A stretch of DNA of 41,666 nucleotides, taken from contig JAEZIZ010000018.1 of assembly GCA_023415915.1 (NCBI GenBank), forward strand, positions 1 to 41,666, read 5' to 3'. The notes below the pieces were generated by a model. It was given only the letters and a program-made list of their open reading frames with translations. It had not been told where the DNA came from and searched no databases. Made by a program: the position numbers and the translations under genes. The stretch's first letter is position 1. The number at the start of each line of letters is the position of its first letter. Positions 6,496-15,394 of the stretch are shown one piece after another. Origin of the DNA: Bacillota bacterium (lineage in GTDB: Bacteria; Bacillota; Clostridia; Christensenellales; SZUA-584).

Positions 6496-7425
6496 TCAGG
6501 CTTTATTAGCGCATCCAAGAACGTATTCTATCTTGTGCTTGACGAGCTGCTTTATAGCCTCTCTTGCGGGCTTTAAGTACTGCCTCGGGTCAAAATCCGA
6601 TGGATGCTCGGCGAAATGCTTTCTTATCGTGCCCGTCATTGCAAGACGCAGATCCGAGTCGATGTTTATTTTGCAGACGGCGCTACTTGCAGCGCGGCGC
6701 AGCATGTCTTCAGGAACGCCCTGCGCGCCCGGCATATTGCCGCCGTACTTGTTTATCATGTCAACAAATTCAGGTATAACGGACGACGCGCCGTGAAGCA
6801 CTATCGGGAATCCCGGAAGCCTCCTTGCTACTTCGTCCAGTATGTCAAAGCGCAGCTTCGCTTCACCCTTGAATTTATACGCGCCGTGGCTCGTGCCTAT
6901 CGCTATCGCGAGCGAGTCTACGCCGGTCCTTGAAACGAACTCCTCGACCTCTTCGGGGCGGGTATAAGAGCCTTCGCCCGCGGCTACCTTCACATCGTCC
7001 TCAACACCCTCAAGGCGTCCGAGCTCGGCTTCAACGACAGCGCCTTTCGAGTGCGCGTATTCCACGACTTTTTTCGTAACGGCTATGTTTTCTTCAAACG
7101 AATAGTGAGAGCCGTCTATCATTACGGACGTGAACCCGCCGTCCACGCAGTCCTTGCAGGTCTCAAAAGAATCGCCGTGGTCGAGATGCAGGCATATGGG
7201 CAGCCCGGTATCTTCCAGCGCGGCTTCGACAAGCTTGCGAAGATAGATAGGGTTGGCGTATGCGCGCGCGCCCTTGGAAACCTGAAGTATAAGCGGGGCG
7301 TTGAGCTCCTTCGCTGCTTCGGTTATGCCCTGCACGATCTCCATGTTGTTGACGTTGAAAGCGCCTATAGCGTATCCGCCGTCATAAGCCTTTTTGAACA
7401 TATCTTTTGTAGTTACCAGTGGCAT
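6496..7425 (-). CDS. fba: class II fructose-1,6-bisphosphate aldolase
   Basis: The enzyme splits fructose 1,6-bisphosphate to glyceraldehyde 3-phosphate and dihydroxyacetone phosphate in glycolysis and works in reverse in gluconeogenesis. The zinc-dependent class II signature is visible: LHLDHGDS with Asp82 and the zinc ligand His83, the SVMIDGSHYSFEENI segment, IGTSHGAYK, and VLHGASS with further zinc and phosphate contacts. At 309 residues it is complete. The ATG at 7425 has AAGGAGG upstream. It forms a single-gene unit with its own promoter and terminator. A related tagatose-bisphosphate aldolase cannot be fully excluded, but the N-terminal MPLVTTKDMFKKAYDGGYA is typical of Fba. Confidence 0.93.
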   Translation of the reverse strand: MPLVTTKDMFKKAYDGGYAIGAFNVNNMEIVQGITEAAKELNAPLILQVSKGARAYANPIYLRKLVEAALEDTGLPICLHLDHGDSFETCKDCVDGGFTSVMIDGSHYSFEENIAVTKKVVEYAHSKGAVVEAELGRLEGVEDDVKVAAGEGSYTRPEEVEEFVSRTGVDSLAIAIGTSHGAYKFKGEAKLRFDILDEVARRLPGFPIVLHGASSVIPEFVDMINKYGGNMPGAQGVPEDMLRRAASSAVCKINIDSDLRLAMTGTIRKHFAEHPSDFDPRQYLKPAREAIKQLVKHKIEYVLGCANKA

Positions 7426-7469
7426 GTGGTTACCTCCTTGAAAGTAGATAATGAAAACCTCTGTGGAAA

Positions 7470-7498
7470 ATTATATCTCATATTCTTTGCTATTTAAA
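7470..7498 (-). promoter_or_regulatory. probable promoter of fba
   Basis: On the minus strand a perfect TATAAT lies 45 bases before the start codon. The -35 position at 17-bp spacing reads TTTAAA, a weak match. Confidence 0.45.
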
Positions 7499-7535
7499 GA
7501 AGAAAATTCGGTTTTGGCTGAGTTTACACATTTTA

Positions 7536-7564
7536 TTGTCCGTTTTTTGTTATTATTGTATAAT
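7536..7564 (+). promoter_or_regulatory. promoter of the DUF3842 gene
   Basis: TTGTCC and TATAAT are separated by 17 bp, 18 bases before the start codon and just upstream of GGAGGT. Confidence 0.7.
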
Positions 7565-7581
7565 ATCCGCGGAGGTTTCTT

Positions 7582-7992
7582 ATGCTCAACGTTGTGGTAG
7601 TGGACGCCCAAGGCGGAGGCATGGGCGCGTCTATAGTAAAATCGCTTGCCGACAAATATGGCGGCCGCATAAACATAATCGCCGTAGGCACAAACGGAAT
7701 AGCAAGCGCCGCAATGAAAAAGAGCGGCGCCTCGTGCTGCGCCACCGGCGAAAACGCCGTCTGCTTCAACGTTCGCAGCGCCGACGTTATTATCGGCGGC
7801 ATAGGAATAATAGCCTCCTGCGGCATGATGGGCGAGATAACGCCCGCGATGGCAAGGGCGATAGCCGAGAGCCCCGCGCAGAAGATACTTATACCCATTT
7901 CCAAGTGCAATATACTGATACCCGGCGTAATGAGCACGGGCGCTAAAGAGCTTATCGAAATGGCCGTCGACGCTCTCGCCGCTTTTCTATGA
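7582..7992 (+). CDS. DUF3842 family protein
   Basis: The protein has 136 residues and is soluble. It begins with a Rossmann-like strand and glycine loop (VVVVDAQGGGMGASIV). It continues with NIIAVGTNGIASAAMKKSGA, a TGENAVCFN motif and a SPAQKILIPISKCNI segment, the conserved blocks of DUF3842, which is common in Clostridia. The function is unknown; the fold suggests a nucleotide or dinucleotide ligand. The gene has its own promoter and a GCGGAGG ribosome binding site. Its last six bases overlap the end of the convergent gene that follows. Confidence 0.8.
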   Translation: MLNVVVVDAQGGGMGASIVKSLADKYGGRINIIAVGTNGIASAAMKKSGASCCATGENAVCFNVRSADVIIGGIGIIASCGMMGEITPAMARAIAESPAQKILIPISKCNILIPGVMSTGAKELIEMAVDALAAFL

Positions 7993-8775
7993 CGCTTTTA
8001 TAACAGTTTTCTGCAATATGCCGGAGTCGCATACACCAGCGGCGCTTTCGCTTGGCGCTATAACATACAGCATTACAGTGCAGCCGTACTGCTCCAGGTA
8101 TTTTGCGTATATCCTTCCGTGCATGTTAACGGTCGCAAAATCTTCCGGCACTTCCTTCATGGGTCTCCCGTACTGCAAATACGGCGTTTTATCGCTTTTA
8201 AAATTGTGCGCGCAGCCGCTTGCGCTCAAAGCCGCGTCTATCCTCGTCCAGCCGCCGCTGCCCGCTATGCTCGCGTCCTCCTGCGTTTGTACGCTCCCCA
8301 CGCTGAACACGGGCTCTCTGCAGCCGAACGCCGCGAGCACCAGCTGCGTGTAATCGTAGTTAACCGCCTTTGCCACTTCGTCCATATCGAGCTTGCCGTC
8401 CGAAAAACCGAACGCGCCGTCTTTCTTTTTCACCGCGTAAGCGCCGTAGAACGACGAATATTTATCGCTTTCGGTATCGTATATCGACGACGTGCGCGTT
8501 ACCGGGTCGAACGCCCCGAAGTTGTACATTATGGACATATCGGCGTCTATGCCCGACCAGCCCCTGAATCCCGTTGCGTTATATATCAGCACAAAAGGGT
8601 ACCACCCCTCCCCCGAGGGCATGTCAATGCTGAATCCGTTTTCGCGCATTACGCTCGACGCGCTGTGCTGTCCCGAGTAAATACCCATTACTATGTAGCT
8701 CTGCAGCGGGTAGAAGAACCAGAATATCAAAAAGCCGACAATCAACAACAGTAAAAGCGCTAACAGTTTTCTCAT
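7987..8775 (-). CDS. unrecognised membrane-anchored extracytoplasmic protein
   Basis: The protein has 262 residues. Residues about 4-22 form one hydrophobic helix after MRK, so it is a signal anchor or uncleaved signal peptide; I see no lipobox. The rest is mixed alpha/beta with no motif I recognise. It contains a few Cys (GCREPV, SGCAHNF, YGCTVML, GVCDSG), possibly disulphide-bonded outside the cell. No clear ribosome binding site precedes the ATG, and TATACT lies only about six bases upstream, so the message may be almost leaderless. The nearest gene behind it is the divergent mnmA. The function is unknown. Confidence 0.6.
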   Translation of the reverse strand: MRKLLALLLLLIVGFLIFWFFYPLQSYIVMGIYSGQHSASSVMRENGFSIDMPSGEGWYPFVLIYNATGFRGWSGIDADMSIMYNFGAFDPVTRTSSIYDTESDKYSSFYGAYAVKKKDGAFGFSDGKLDMDEVAKAVNYDYTQLVLAAFGCREPVFSVGSVQTQEDASIAGSGGWTRIDAALSASGCAHNFKSDKTPYLQYGRPMKEVPEDFATVNMHGRIYAKYLEQYGCTVMLYVIAPSESAAGVCDSGILQKTVIKAS

Positions 8776-8820
8776 GGGGAGAGTATACCACAGGTTTCAC
8801 CGGCCGCATACCCTCCTTGC

Positions 8821-8849
8821 TTGCATTGCGGCGCTCGTAAACGTATAAT
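8821..8849 (+). promoter_or_regulatory. promoter of mnmA-nudix
   Basis: TTGCAT and TATAAT are separated by 17 bp, 30 bases before the TTG start of mnmA. Confidence 0.65.
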
Positions 8850-8879
8850 TAACCCGATAAAACATGCAAGGAGTAGCGT

Positions 8880-9959
8880 TTGAGAGAGAACAAAAAAACG
8901 CGCGTCGTGTGCGGCATGTCGGGAGGCGTGGATTCCGCTGTCGCGGCATACCTGCTGAAGCAACAAGGGTATGACGTCGCCGGCGTGTTCATGAAAAACT
9001 GGCAGGACGACGGCGAAGGCTGCAGTGCAGCGGCGGACTTTGAAGACGTAAAGAGCGTGTGCGCGGCGCTCGATATACCCTATTATACCGTGAACTTCGA
9101 ACGCGAATATTATGAGCGCGTGTTTAAGTATTTCCTTGAGGAATACAGGCGCGGCCGCACGCCCAACCCGGACGTGATGTGCAACTCGGAGATAAAGTTC
9201 GCCGCGTTCCTCGAACACGCCAAAAAGCTGGGAGCAGAAAAAATAGCCACCGGCCATTACGCGCGTACGGGCGGTGAGTTCGGCTCGCGGCTTATTAAAG
9301 CCGTCGATGCGAATAAGGACCAGACGTATTTCCTTTGCATGCTTTCTAAAGCGCAGATTGAGAGCGCAATGTTTCCTATAGGCGGTATGAAGAAGGACGA
9401 AGTGCGGAGCCTTGCTTCTTCGCTCGGCCTTTCGGTAGCCGGGAAAAAGGACTCCACCGGTATATGCTTCATAGGTGAAAGAAAGTTCCGCGATTTCCTG
9501 AAAAACTTTCTGCCCGCGCAGCCGGGCGATATAAAAACTCCGGACGGCAAAGTAGTGGGCACGCATCAGGGCGTTATGTATTACACTTTGGGGCAGCGCC
9601 GCGGCCTCGGCATAGGCGGCAGCTCCGAGGGGACGGGCGAGCGCTGGTTCGTGGTGGATAAGGATGTACGCACCAACACGCTGTACGTGCAGCAGGGCGA
9701 GACGGACGCGCTGTATTCCAAAGCGCTGCTCGCCACCGGCATGAACTATATAAACGGACGGCCCGAAGGGACTTTCGAGTGCTGCGCGCGTTTCCGCTAT
9801 CGCCAGGGCGACCAGAAGGTGAGCGTCTCGCAGAAAGGACAAGGCGAATACATAGAGTTTGAGAAGCGCCAGCGCGCCGTAACGCCCGGGCAGTACGCCG
9901 TGCTGTATTTGGGCGACGAATGCATCGGCGGCGGCGTGATAGACGAAGTATATTTTTAA
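8880..9959 (+). CDS. mnmA: tRNA-specific 2-thiouridylase MnmA
   Basis: MnmA adds sulfur to U34 of the tRNAs for Glu, Gln and Lys, using ATP and a persulfide donor. The N-terminal PP-loop is SGGVDS (residues 14-19). The two catalytic cysteines are Cys101 (TPNPDVMCNSEIKF) and Cys196 (DSTGICFIGERKF). The tRNA-binding and C-terminal beta-barrel domains follow, to 359 residues, a normal length. The start is TTG at 8880, chosen because AAGGAG lies seven bases upstream and no ATG is in range. It is followed 10 bases later by the Nudix gene, probably in one transcript. Confidence 0.95.
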   Translation: MRENKKTRVVCGMSGGVDSAVAAYLLKQQGYDVAGVFMKNWQDDGEGCSAAADFEDVKSVCAALDIPYYTVNFEREYYERVFKYFLEEYRRGRTPNPDVMCNSEIKFAAFLEHAKKLGAEKIATGHYARTGGEFGSRLIKAVDANKDQTYFLCMLSKAQIESAMFPIGGMKKDEVRSLASSLGLSVAGKKDSTGICFIGERKFRDFLKNFLPAQPGDIKTPDGKVVGTHQGVMYYTLGQRRGLGIGGSSEGTGERWFVVDKDVRTNTLYVQQGETDALYSKALLATGMNYINGRPEGTFECCARFRYRQGDQKVSVSQKGQGEYIEFEKRQRAVTPGQYAVLYLGDECIGGGVIDEVYF

Positions 9960-9969
9960 GGAGTACAAT

Positions 9970-10650
9970 ATGGCTTACATACCGTCGTCAGACGAAGAGG
10001 AACAGTTTTTAAAGAATTATGACCCTTCAAAGTACCAGAACCCGGCCGTGGCAGCCGACACCGCGCTGTTTGCGCTCGACGGAGACGTTTTAAAGCTGCT
10101 GCTTATAAAGCGCGGCGGGTACCCTTATAAGGGCAAGTGGGCGCTACCCGGCGGCTTTGTTGACATTGACGAGGACATAAAGGACAGCGCCGCTCGCGAG
10201 CTGTTTGAAGAGGCGGGCATTGACGGCCTCTATCTCGAGCAGGCTTTTGTTTGGGGCAGGCCGGACAGGGACCCGCGCTCGCGTGTTATTACGGTTAGCT
10301 ACATATCGTTTGCGGATTTTGCGGCGATAAAGCCAAAGGCGGGCGACGACGCGGCACTTGCCGAATGGTTCGCGATTAAAGAATATAACATTACCGAAAA
10401 AGACGGCTTTACGTATATCGATTACACGCTCGAAGGCCCCGAAGTGCTGAAACCTTCCGTGAAATTCCCGTCCGGAAGGATGCAGGAGATAACGTGCGTA
10501 GAAAGAAGCGGCCTTGCTTTTGACCACCCTGAGTCGATAGCGTATTCGTTTGAGCTTCTTAAACAGAGAGTAAAATATGGAAGGTTTTTGGAGTTCGCGC
10601 TTACCGATAGCAGCCTTCGCGAGCGCGCAAGAAAAGCGATACTTGGTTAA
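9970..10650 (+). CDS. Nudix hydrolase with C-terminal winged helix (NrtR/ADP-ribose type)
   Basis: The protein has 226 residues. A complete Nudix box spans residues 62-84 (G-x5-E-x7-REL-x-EE-x-GI), so pyrophosphohydrolase activity on a nucleoside diphosphate derivative is likely. The N-terminal YQNPAVAADTALFALDG and the C-terminal part (about 150-226) resemble the ADP-ribose pyrophosphatase/NrtR group, in which the tail is a winged helix that may bind DNA. Whether this copy is an enzyme or a regulator cannot be told here. TAAGGAG at the mnmA stop serves as ribosome binding site. Its TAA overlaps the stop codon of the convergent permease. Confidence 0.8.
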   Translation: MAYIPSSDEEEQFLKNYDPSKYQNPAVAADTALFALDGDVLKLLLIKRGGYPYKGKWALPGGFVDIDEDIKDSAARELFEEAGIDGLYLEQAFVWGRPDRDPRSRVITVSYISFADFAAIKPKAGDDAALAEWFAIKEYNITEKDGFTYIDYTLEGPEVLKPSVKFPSGRMQEITCVERSGLAFDHPESIAYSFELLKQRVKYGRFLEFALTDSSLRERARKAILG

Positions 10651-11765
10651 ACCTCTTTTCTTCTTATAACAAACGGCAGCACATTGTACGCTACAGCGCA
10701 GCCCAACAATCCCGCTACGCACAACGCCGGGTCGAGCGTTTTTATGGACGACAGCCACCTTGACGGCAGCAGGTAAGTGACCATGTTGAGCGCTCCTCCC
10801 GACGGGAGCTTTACAAGCAGCGAGCCGAACATCACGTTCGCTATCGTTATCACCGATATAAGCAGCATCAGCACCGTCTGGTTGTTTATCTTTGCTATCA
10901 GCGAAGCGACGCCGCCGTACGAAACAAGGTACAGCGCGAACATCACGGCCATAGGCGCTATTATCCCGCCCGCGCCCGCTATGCCGAACGCAACGAGCGG
11001 CACCGCGACTATCGGCAGTATATACACCGTATCGGCGACCGTGGTCGAAAAGCGGAAAAGTTCCATAGAGAACGCGCGCGATTTCAGCCGCGCCGGAAAA
11101 TCTGTTTCCCTTCCCGACACGGTAAGTCCGGTAAGCATGAAAAAGCACACGAGCGCGCACAGCAGGTAAAGCGACGTAAACGCCGCGTCCATTATAGGCG
11201 TTACCTCCTTTGTGCTTCCCGCCTCGTTTATCCGTTCAATAGATAGTATAGGATTGTCCGTGCCCGCGTTCGCGTCCTCAAACACTCTTTTATAAAGCTC
11301 TTCTCCGCCGAGCTTTTCCGCCTCTTTGGCGCTGTAGCACGTCGCCCACAGCCTCATTGCCTCTCCGCCCACGCTCTCGGATATCACACCCGCCGCCGTG
11401 CTGTACGGCGAGCGCAAAAGCTTAAGCGTATTGCCGAACTCGCCGTTTTTAATCGACTGCTCGAAACCCTTCTTTATCACGAACACGCCCTCGAGCCGGC
11501 CTGTCTGAAGGTTGGCGGTAAGCGTCGCCTCGTCGCCCGTAGTCACCCACACCACTTTAAGCTCCTCTACGTTTTTAAGCAGCAGGCGGGAAAACTCCGT
11601 GTTGTCCTCGTCAATCCAGCCTATTGGCACGGGCGCGTCGGGTATGATAAGGCCTATGAACGGCGCGGCCGCTACGAGCAGCGCGAGCGCGAAAAACACC
11701 AGCCCGCGGGCCGAAGTAAACAGATGTTTAAGCCTGTATTTAAATGTCGAACGAAACAGCTTCAT
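10647..11765 (-). CDS. ABC-2 type transporter permease (second permease)
   Basis: The protein has 372 residues. One membrane helix lies at about 20-42, then a large outside domain (about 45-190), then a bundle of about five helices to the C-terminus ending in RRKEV. This is the layout of ABC2_membrane_3-type export permeases. It begins with an ATGA overlap onto the upstream permease and is the last gene of a four-gene operon (ATPase, anchored protein, permease, permease). The two permeases are probably the two halves of one transporter. The substrate is unknown; drug, peptide or lipid-linked export are the usual roles. Confidence 0.8.
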   Translation of the reverse strand: MKLFRSTFKYRLKHLFTSARGLVFFALALLVAAAPFIGLIIPDAPVPIGWIDEDNTEFSRLLLKNVEELKVVWVTTGDEATLTANLQTGRLEGVFVIKKGFEQSIKNGEFGNTLKLLRSPYSTAAGVISESVGGEAMRLWATCYSAKEAEKLGGEELYKRVFEDANAGTDNPILSIERINEAGSTKEVTPIMDAAFTSLYLLCALVCFFMLTGLTVSGRETDFPARLKSRAFSMELFRFSTTVADTVYILPIVAVPLVAFGIAGAGGIIAPMAVMFALYLVSYGGVASLIAKINNQTVLMLLISVITIANVMFGSLLVKLPSGGALNMVTYLLPSRWLSSIKTLDPALCVAGLLGCAVAYNVLPFVIRRKEV

Positions 11766-12976
11766 TCCGTTCTCCTTTGAAAGCTCTTAATGCTTATGGG
11801 CAGCATCAGCAATATGTATGCGGCGAATATCCCGGCGAACGCCAATGTGCCGCCCGCGCTCCCGTCGAACAGCCCGGCAATGCCCAGCTTTAATGCCTGA
11901 GCCAGCGGCGTGTAAAAGGATATGTCGCGTATTACTGACGGCATGTACGCGGAAGGTATTATAAGCCCGCCCGCAAGCGATAGCGCAAGCACGCCCATAA
12001 ACGATATTCTTACGGCAAGCTGCGGCGTTTTGGAATAAAGCCCCGCTAGCATCATGCCAAGGCTTAGAAACAGGCAGAGCAGCAGGCCAAACAGCAGCAT
12101 GATGAGTATGCTGCCCGAAAACTCCGTTATCGCGCCCGTTATCGCGCAGAACGCTACCGACAGCACGGCGTACTCCACAAACAAGAACGCGCCGCCGGCG
12201 AGCCATCTTGAGACAAAGCACGTTGCCGGCGTGTTGCCCGATAGCAGCTGACGGTGTATCAGCCCCGTCTCATAATCGTCGGCAGTTATGCGCGCTATAG
12301 GCATGCCGCCCAATGCGACAAATAGTATCAGAAAGCTTACGGCGTAGTACTGTATAGGCAGCGCGCCGCCCAGAGGCGACGTTATATCAGTATCCTCATA
12401 AAGCGCCGCCCTTGAGAGCACGCTCGTAAAGAATACATTCGTCGTACTGCCGTATAAGTCCGCAGCAACCGCGGGGTCAATTCCCGCTTCCACGCTGCCG
12501 TAGTACAGCACGTTGACTGCGTGCTGCGCGTGGCTGACTAATTCCACGCCCGAGCTCAGCGTCTCGTAAAGCAGCGCGTCCTCAAGAGGCATATTTTGAT
12601 TGCCGTAATATGATATGGTGGCGCTGCCGCCGCTGCGAAGCTCACTTTGCATGTTTTTTGGTATGTGTATATAAGCCGCCGCGCCCTGCTCAACGGCTTT
12701 CATGCCCTCGCTTTCGCTCTGGACGAACTGCGTGGTGATAAGCCCGCCCAGCGACCTGCTCTCTATAAGGCTCTTTAATATCGAGGCCGTTAGCTTATCG
12801 TCGTCTTCGCAGTACACCGCTACGCTGAAGTTGTTCGTACGCACGTCCGCAAAAAAATACGGCGCCACGGCAACCGATATCAGCGCCACGAAAACAAGCG
12901 GCGCAAGCAGCGCTATTATAACGGCCGTCCTATTCTGAAACAGCCTTTTTATATCTACGCCAAGCAGCTTTTTCAT
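11762..12976 (-). CDS. ABC-2 type transporter permease (first permease)
   Basis: The protein has 404 residues from the ATG at 12976 (MKKLLGVDIKRLF), which has GGGAG seven bases upstream; the longer reading from 13009 has no ribosome binding site. The topology matches that of its partner: one N-terminal helix (about 19-40), a long outside region (about 42-205), then five to six helices. The outside part has the VAVYCEDDDKLTASILKSL pattern common to this permease class. It overlaps the next permease by four bases, which supports equal production of the two halves of a heterodimer. Confidence 0.8.
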   Translation of the reverse strand: MKKLLGVDIKRLFQNRTAVIIALLAPLVFVALISVAVAPYFFADVRTNNFSVAVYCEDDDKLTASILKSLIESRSLGGLITTQFVQSESEGMKAVEQGAAAYIHIPKNMQSELRSGGSATISYYGNQNMPLEDALLYETLSSGVELVSHAQHAVNVLYYGSVEAGIDPAVAADLYGSTTNVFFTSVLSRAALYEDTDITSPLGGALPIQYYAVSFLILFVALGGMPIARITADDYETGLIHRQLLSGNTPATCFVSRWLAGGAFLFVEYAVLSVAFCAITGAITEFSGSILIMLLFGLLLCLFLSLGMMLAGLYSKTPQLAVRISFMGVLALSLAGGLIIPSAYMPSVIRDISFYTPLAQALKLGIAGLFDGSAGGTLAFAGIFAAYILLMLPISIKSFQRRTE

Positions 12977-13019
12977 CCGTATCTCCCGCAGAAAGCCTCG
13001 CGGCGTCATGGCGCCGTTT

Positions 13020-14486
13020 CTACAGTCTATCGCCTATTTCACCGAAATTGAATATGCCCTGGCCTGGTGTGAACATTCTAAACATGTCTTCGAGTTTGCC
13101 CCAGTCTTTTTCGTATATATCGCTCCAGCCCCTTGTTTCTTTAAGCGCGCCGAGACCTCCGCCTATTCTTATTTCGGCCTCTAATTCCATATCTAAAGAC
13201 ACTTTATCAGCGCTATCGATCATACCGGACACGTCGGCGTCCACATCGATTCCGCCGGCAACGGAGTATTTCCCGCCTTCATTGAAAAACTCAACCGCAA
13301 TACTGATATTCTGTGTGAGGCTGTCCGAGCTCGTATCGCTCTTCTGTGTAAACTTGTCGTCCTGCCAGCTTGTACGATAATTGCTTTGAGACGCCTTGCC
13401 GTCTATGACTGTCTTTACGCTTGCAAAATTGTCGTTGCCGCTGAACTCCGACATATAAGTATAATCGACGCTGACGTCGTTGCCGGTACATACAAATGAA
13501 ATGCCCGCATACTCGCCGTCCCTTTTATATACCGACCACGATATGCGGCTCAAGCTTCCCGACTCCAGCGCTTCATCGAGGCTCTTGAATCCGTCGTCAG
13601 TCGTTACGGCTTCAATGCCCATAAAGCCGGTAAACGTGTCAAGCAGCTGCTGTATGCTGCGGCTGAGCTTTTTGTCGTTTTCGATGTATTGCTTTAAGCT
13701 GCTTAACACCTCTTTAAGCGCCGCCGCATCGAGCTCGGTCGTTACGGTGTCCATGTTTACCGTCTTGCCATCGCGCGGGCTGTAAACGTCCCGCTTCTCC
13801 GTCATTGTATACTTATCGGGCACTGACGCAGCCAGCGCCTCAATCAGCCCCATTGTCAGACCGTCGTTTTTGGGCAGGAACGGCAGCAGCGCGTGCAGCC
13901 TGTCTTTAAGGCTCATGCTGCCTTTAAGCGCTTCTAAGTCTACCCCCTCAATCGCCTTGCTCCCCGCCTGGCCCATTACGTCGACGACTACGTTGTTGTC
14001 TATAACATACGCCCCTGCGACTTCCATGCCGAGAGCGCTTACCTTCAGTCCTAAGTCCTTCATGTCATATTTCGCGTCGAACCCTATAGAAGCTCTGCTT
14101 AACGGTATGCCAGGCATATTCAGGCCGTCCATGCCCACATTAAGCTCGGACTCTATCTCAAACGGCTCTTCCTGCAGCCTTTTGCCTATCTCTTTCGCTA
14201 TACGCCCCGTCTGGTTCTCTCTAGCCTCCTGCTGTTCAACGAAAAACTCGTACGCCGCAACAACGCCCGCGTTGCCCTTAAGGCCGCCGTTCTTGTTTTC
14301 ATCGCGTCCGCCGCTTGCGCCTATTACGCCCAGCATCGCGGCTACTGTAGCCGTGACGCCGCATACGAACAACACGGCCAGCGTTATCCAGAGCCACAGC
14401 TTTCCCTTAAACACGGGCAGGCCCGCCTTGCTTCCTATCCCCGAAGCGCGCTCATCTCCTTTATTGCCGCCGGCTTCATATTCCAT
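13020..14486 (-). CDS. unrecognised single-pass membrane protein in the ABC operon
   Basis: The protein has 488 residues. A short cytoplasmic N-terminus is followed by one membrane helix at about 32-58 (LWLWITLAVLFVCGVTATVA), and the remaining about 430 residues should be outside. The outer part is rich in repeated beta-like segments (FEIESELNVGMDGLNMPGI, LDMELEAEIRIGGGLG) and has no catalytic motif that I can see. It sits between the ATPase and the permeases, so a role as substrate-binding, sensing or periplasm-like adaptor subunit is plausible, but that is inference from position. Similar ABC-linked anchored proteins exist in Firmicutes under DUF names; I cannot assign one. Confidence 0.65.
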   Translation of the reverse strand: MEYEAGGNKGDERASGIGSKAGLPVFKGKLWLWITLAVLFVCGVTATVAAMLGVIGASGGRDENKNGGLKGNAGVVAAYEFFVEQQEARENQTGRIAKEIGKRLQEEPFEIESELNVGMDGLNMPGIPLSRASIGFDAKYDMKDLGLKVSALGMEVAGAYVIDNNVVVDVMGQAGSKAIEGVDLEALKGSMSLKDRLHALLPFLPKNDGLTMGLIEALAASVPDKYTMTEKRDVYSPRDGKTVNMDTVTTELDAAALKEVLSSLKQYIENDKKLSRSIQQLLDTFTGFMGIEAVTTDDGFKSLDEALESGSLSRISWSVYKRDGEYAGISFVCTGNDVSVDYTYMSEFSGNDNFASVKTVIDGKASQSNYRTSWQDDKFTQKSDTSSDSLTQNISIAVEFFNEGGKYSVAGGIDVDADVSGMIDSADKVSLDMELEAEIRIGGGLGALKETRGWSDIYEKDWGKLEDMFRMFTPGQGIFNFGEIGDRL

Positions 14487-14499
14487 TGGGTTCCCTCCT

Positions 14500-15189
14500 C
14501 TAGGCCGTATAGTACCTTATAGCTTCGGACAGGCTGCGGTGCTCCGTGCCTGAAAAATCGATGCTTCCGTAATATGTAACCGAGCCGCCGCGTAATGCTA
14601 TAAGCTCGTCCGCAAGCATGCTCATCTCTTCTAAATGGTGGCTCGTGAATATTATCGTTACCCCGTGCTTTTTCAACTCGTATAGATTTCCTATTATCCT
14701 GCGGCGGTTTGCGATATCCACGCCCGCCAGCGGCTCGTCGAGTATTAAAAGCGACGGGCGCAGCACCAGCGACGCCCCAATGTTGAGCCTGCGCTGCATA
14801 CCGCCCGAAAGCTTGGACACCTTCTTTTTCTCCATGCCCTCGAGGCCAACGGCCCCAAGCGCCCATCTGTAAAGCGCCTCGTCCTTAGTCTTCATCCAGT
14901 AATACAGATTGTCTTTTACAGAGAGCTCCTGCATCAGCGCGATGCCCTGCGGCACGTAACCTATCCTCTCCCTCGCTGCGGCCGGGTTTGCCAGCGCGTC
15001 TATGCCGTCGATAAAAAGCGTTCCCGAATCGGGCTCGGAGGCGGTGGCAAGCACTTTTAACAGCGTCGTCTTGCCCGCGCCGTTTTCACCGGCCACGGCC
15101 AGCGCACTGCCTCTTTTTAAGTTTATGCTGATATCTTTCAAATAAAGCGTTTTGCCGTATGATTTGAAAAGGTTGCCAGCTACGACCAA
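14500..15189 (-). CDS. ABC transporter ATP-binding protein
   Basis: The protein has 229 residues from TTG 15189, chosen because AAGGAAGG lies upstream at suitable spacing; the ATG at 15222 has none. All ATPase motifs are present: Walker A GENGAGKTT, Q loop in YVPQGIALMQELSV, signature LSGGMQRRL, Walker B LLILDEP, D loop and the switch His in FTSHHLEEM. It powers the two permeases downstream. The sequence is of the CcmA/DrrA export class. It is the first gene of the operon, with a promoter at 15251-15280. Confidence 0.9.
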   Translation of the reverse strand: MVVAGNLFKSYGKTLYLKDISINLKRGSALAVAGENGAGKTTLLKVLATASEPDSGTLFIDGIDALANPAAARERIGYVPQGIALMQELSVKDNLYYWMKTKDEALYRWALGAVGLEGMEKKKVSKLSGGMQRRLNIGASLVLRPSLLILDEPLAGVDIANRRRIIGNLYELKKHGVTIIFTSHHLEEMSMLADELIALRGGSVTYYGSIDFSGTEHRSLSEAIRYYTA

Positions 15190-15250
15190 CTTACAGTACC
15201 TTCCTTTACTCTCATAAAACACTTTTGGCCTGTATATGCTTACGCTAAAC

Positions 15251-15280
15251 AGTATATCATTGCTTATAAAAGGAAGTCAA
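15251..15280 (-). promoter_or_regulatory. promoter of the ABC operon
   Basis: On the minus strand TTGACT and TATACT are separated by 18 bp, about 62 bases before the chosen TTG start. Confidence 0.6.
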
Positions 15281-15394
15281 AGCGTTATATTATAACCGTT
15301 TGAGGCATTTAAACCCCATATAAAAAGTACTAGGCATACAGGTTTTTAGCTTACTGTGGTAATGTTTTATTTAAAATTAATAAAATTTCGAAGC

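Noticed and set aside
8772..9968. 398-codon ORF antisense to mnmA
   Set aside because: It mirrors a confident gene with PP-loop and catalytic Cys; the composition is an artefact of GC-rich codons on the other strand.
10144..11160. 338-codon ORF antisense to the Nudix and permease genes
   Set aside because: It spans two convergent real genes and has no ribosome binding site or family features.
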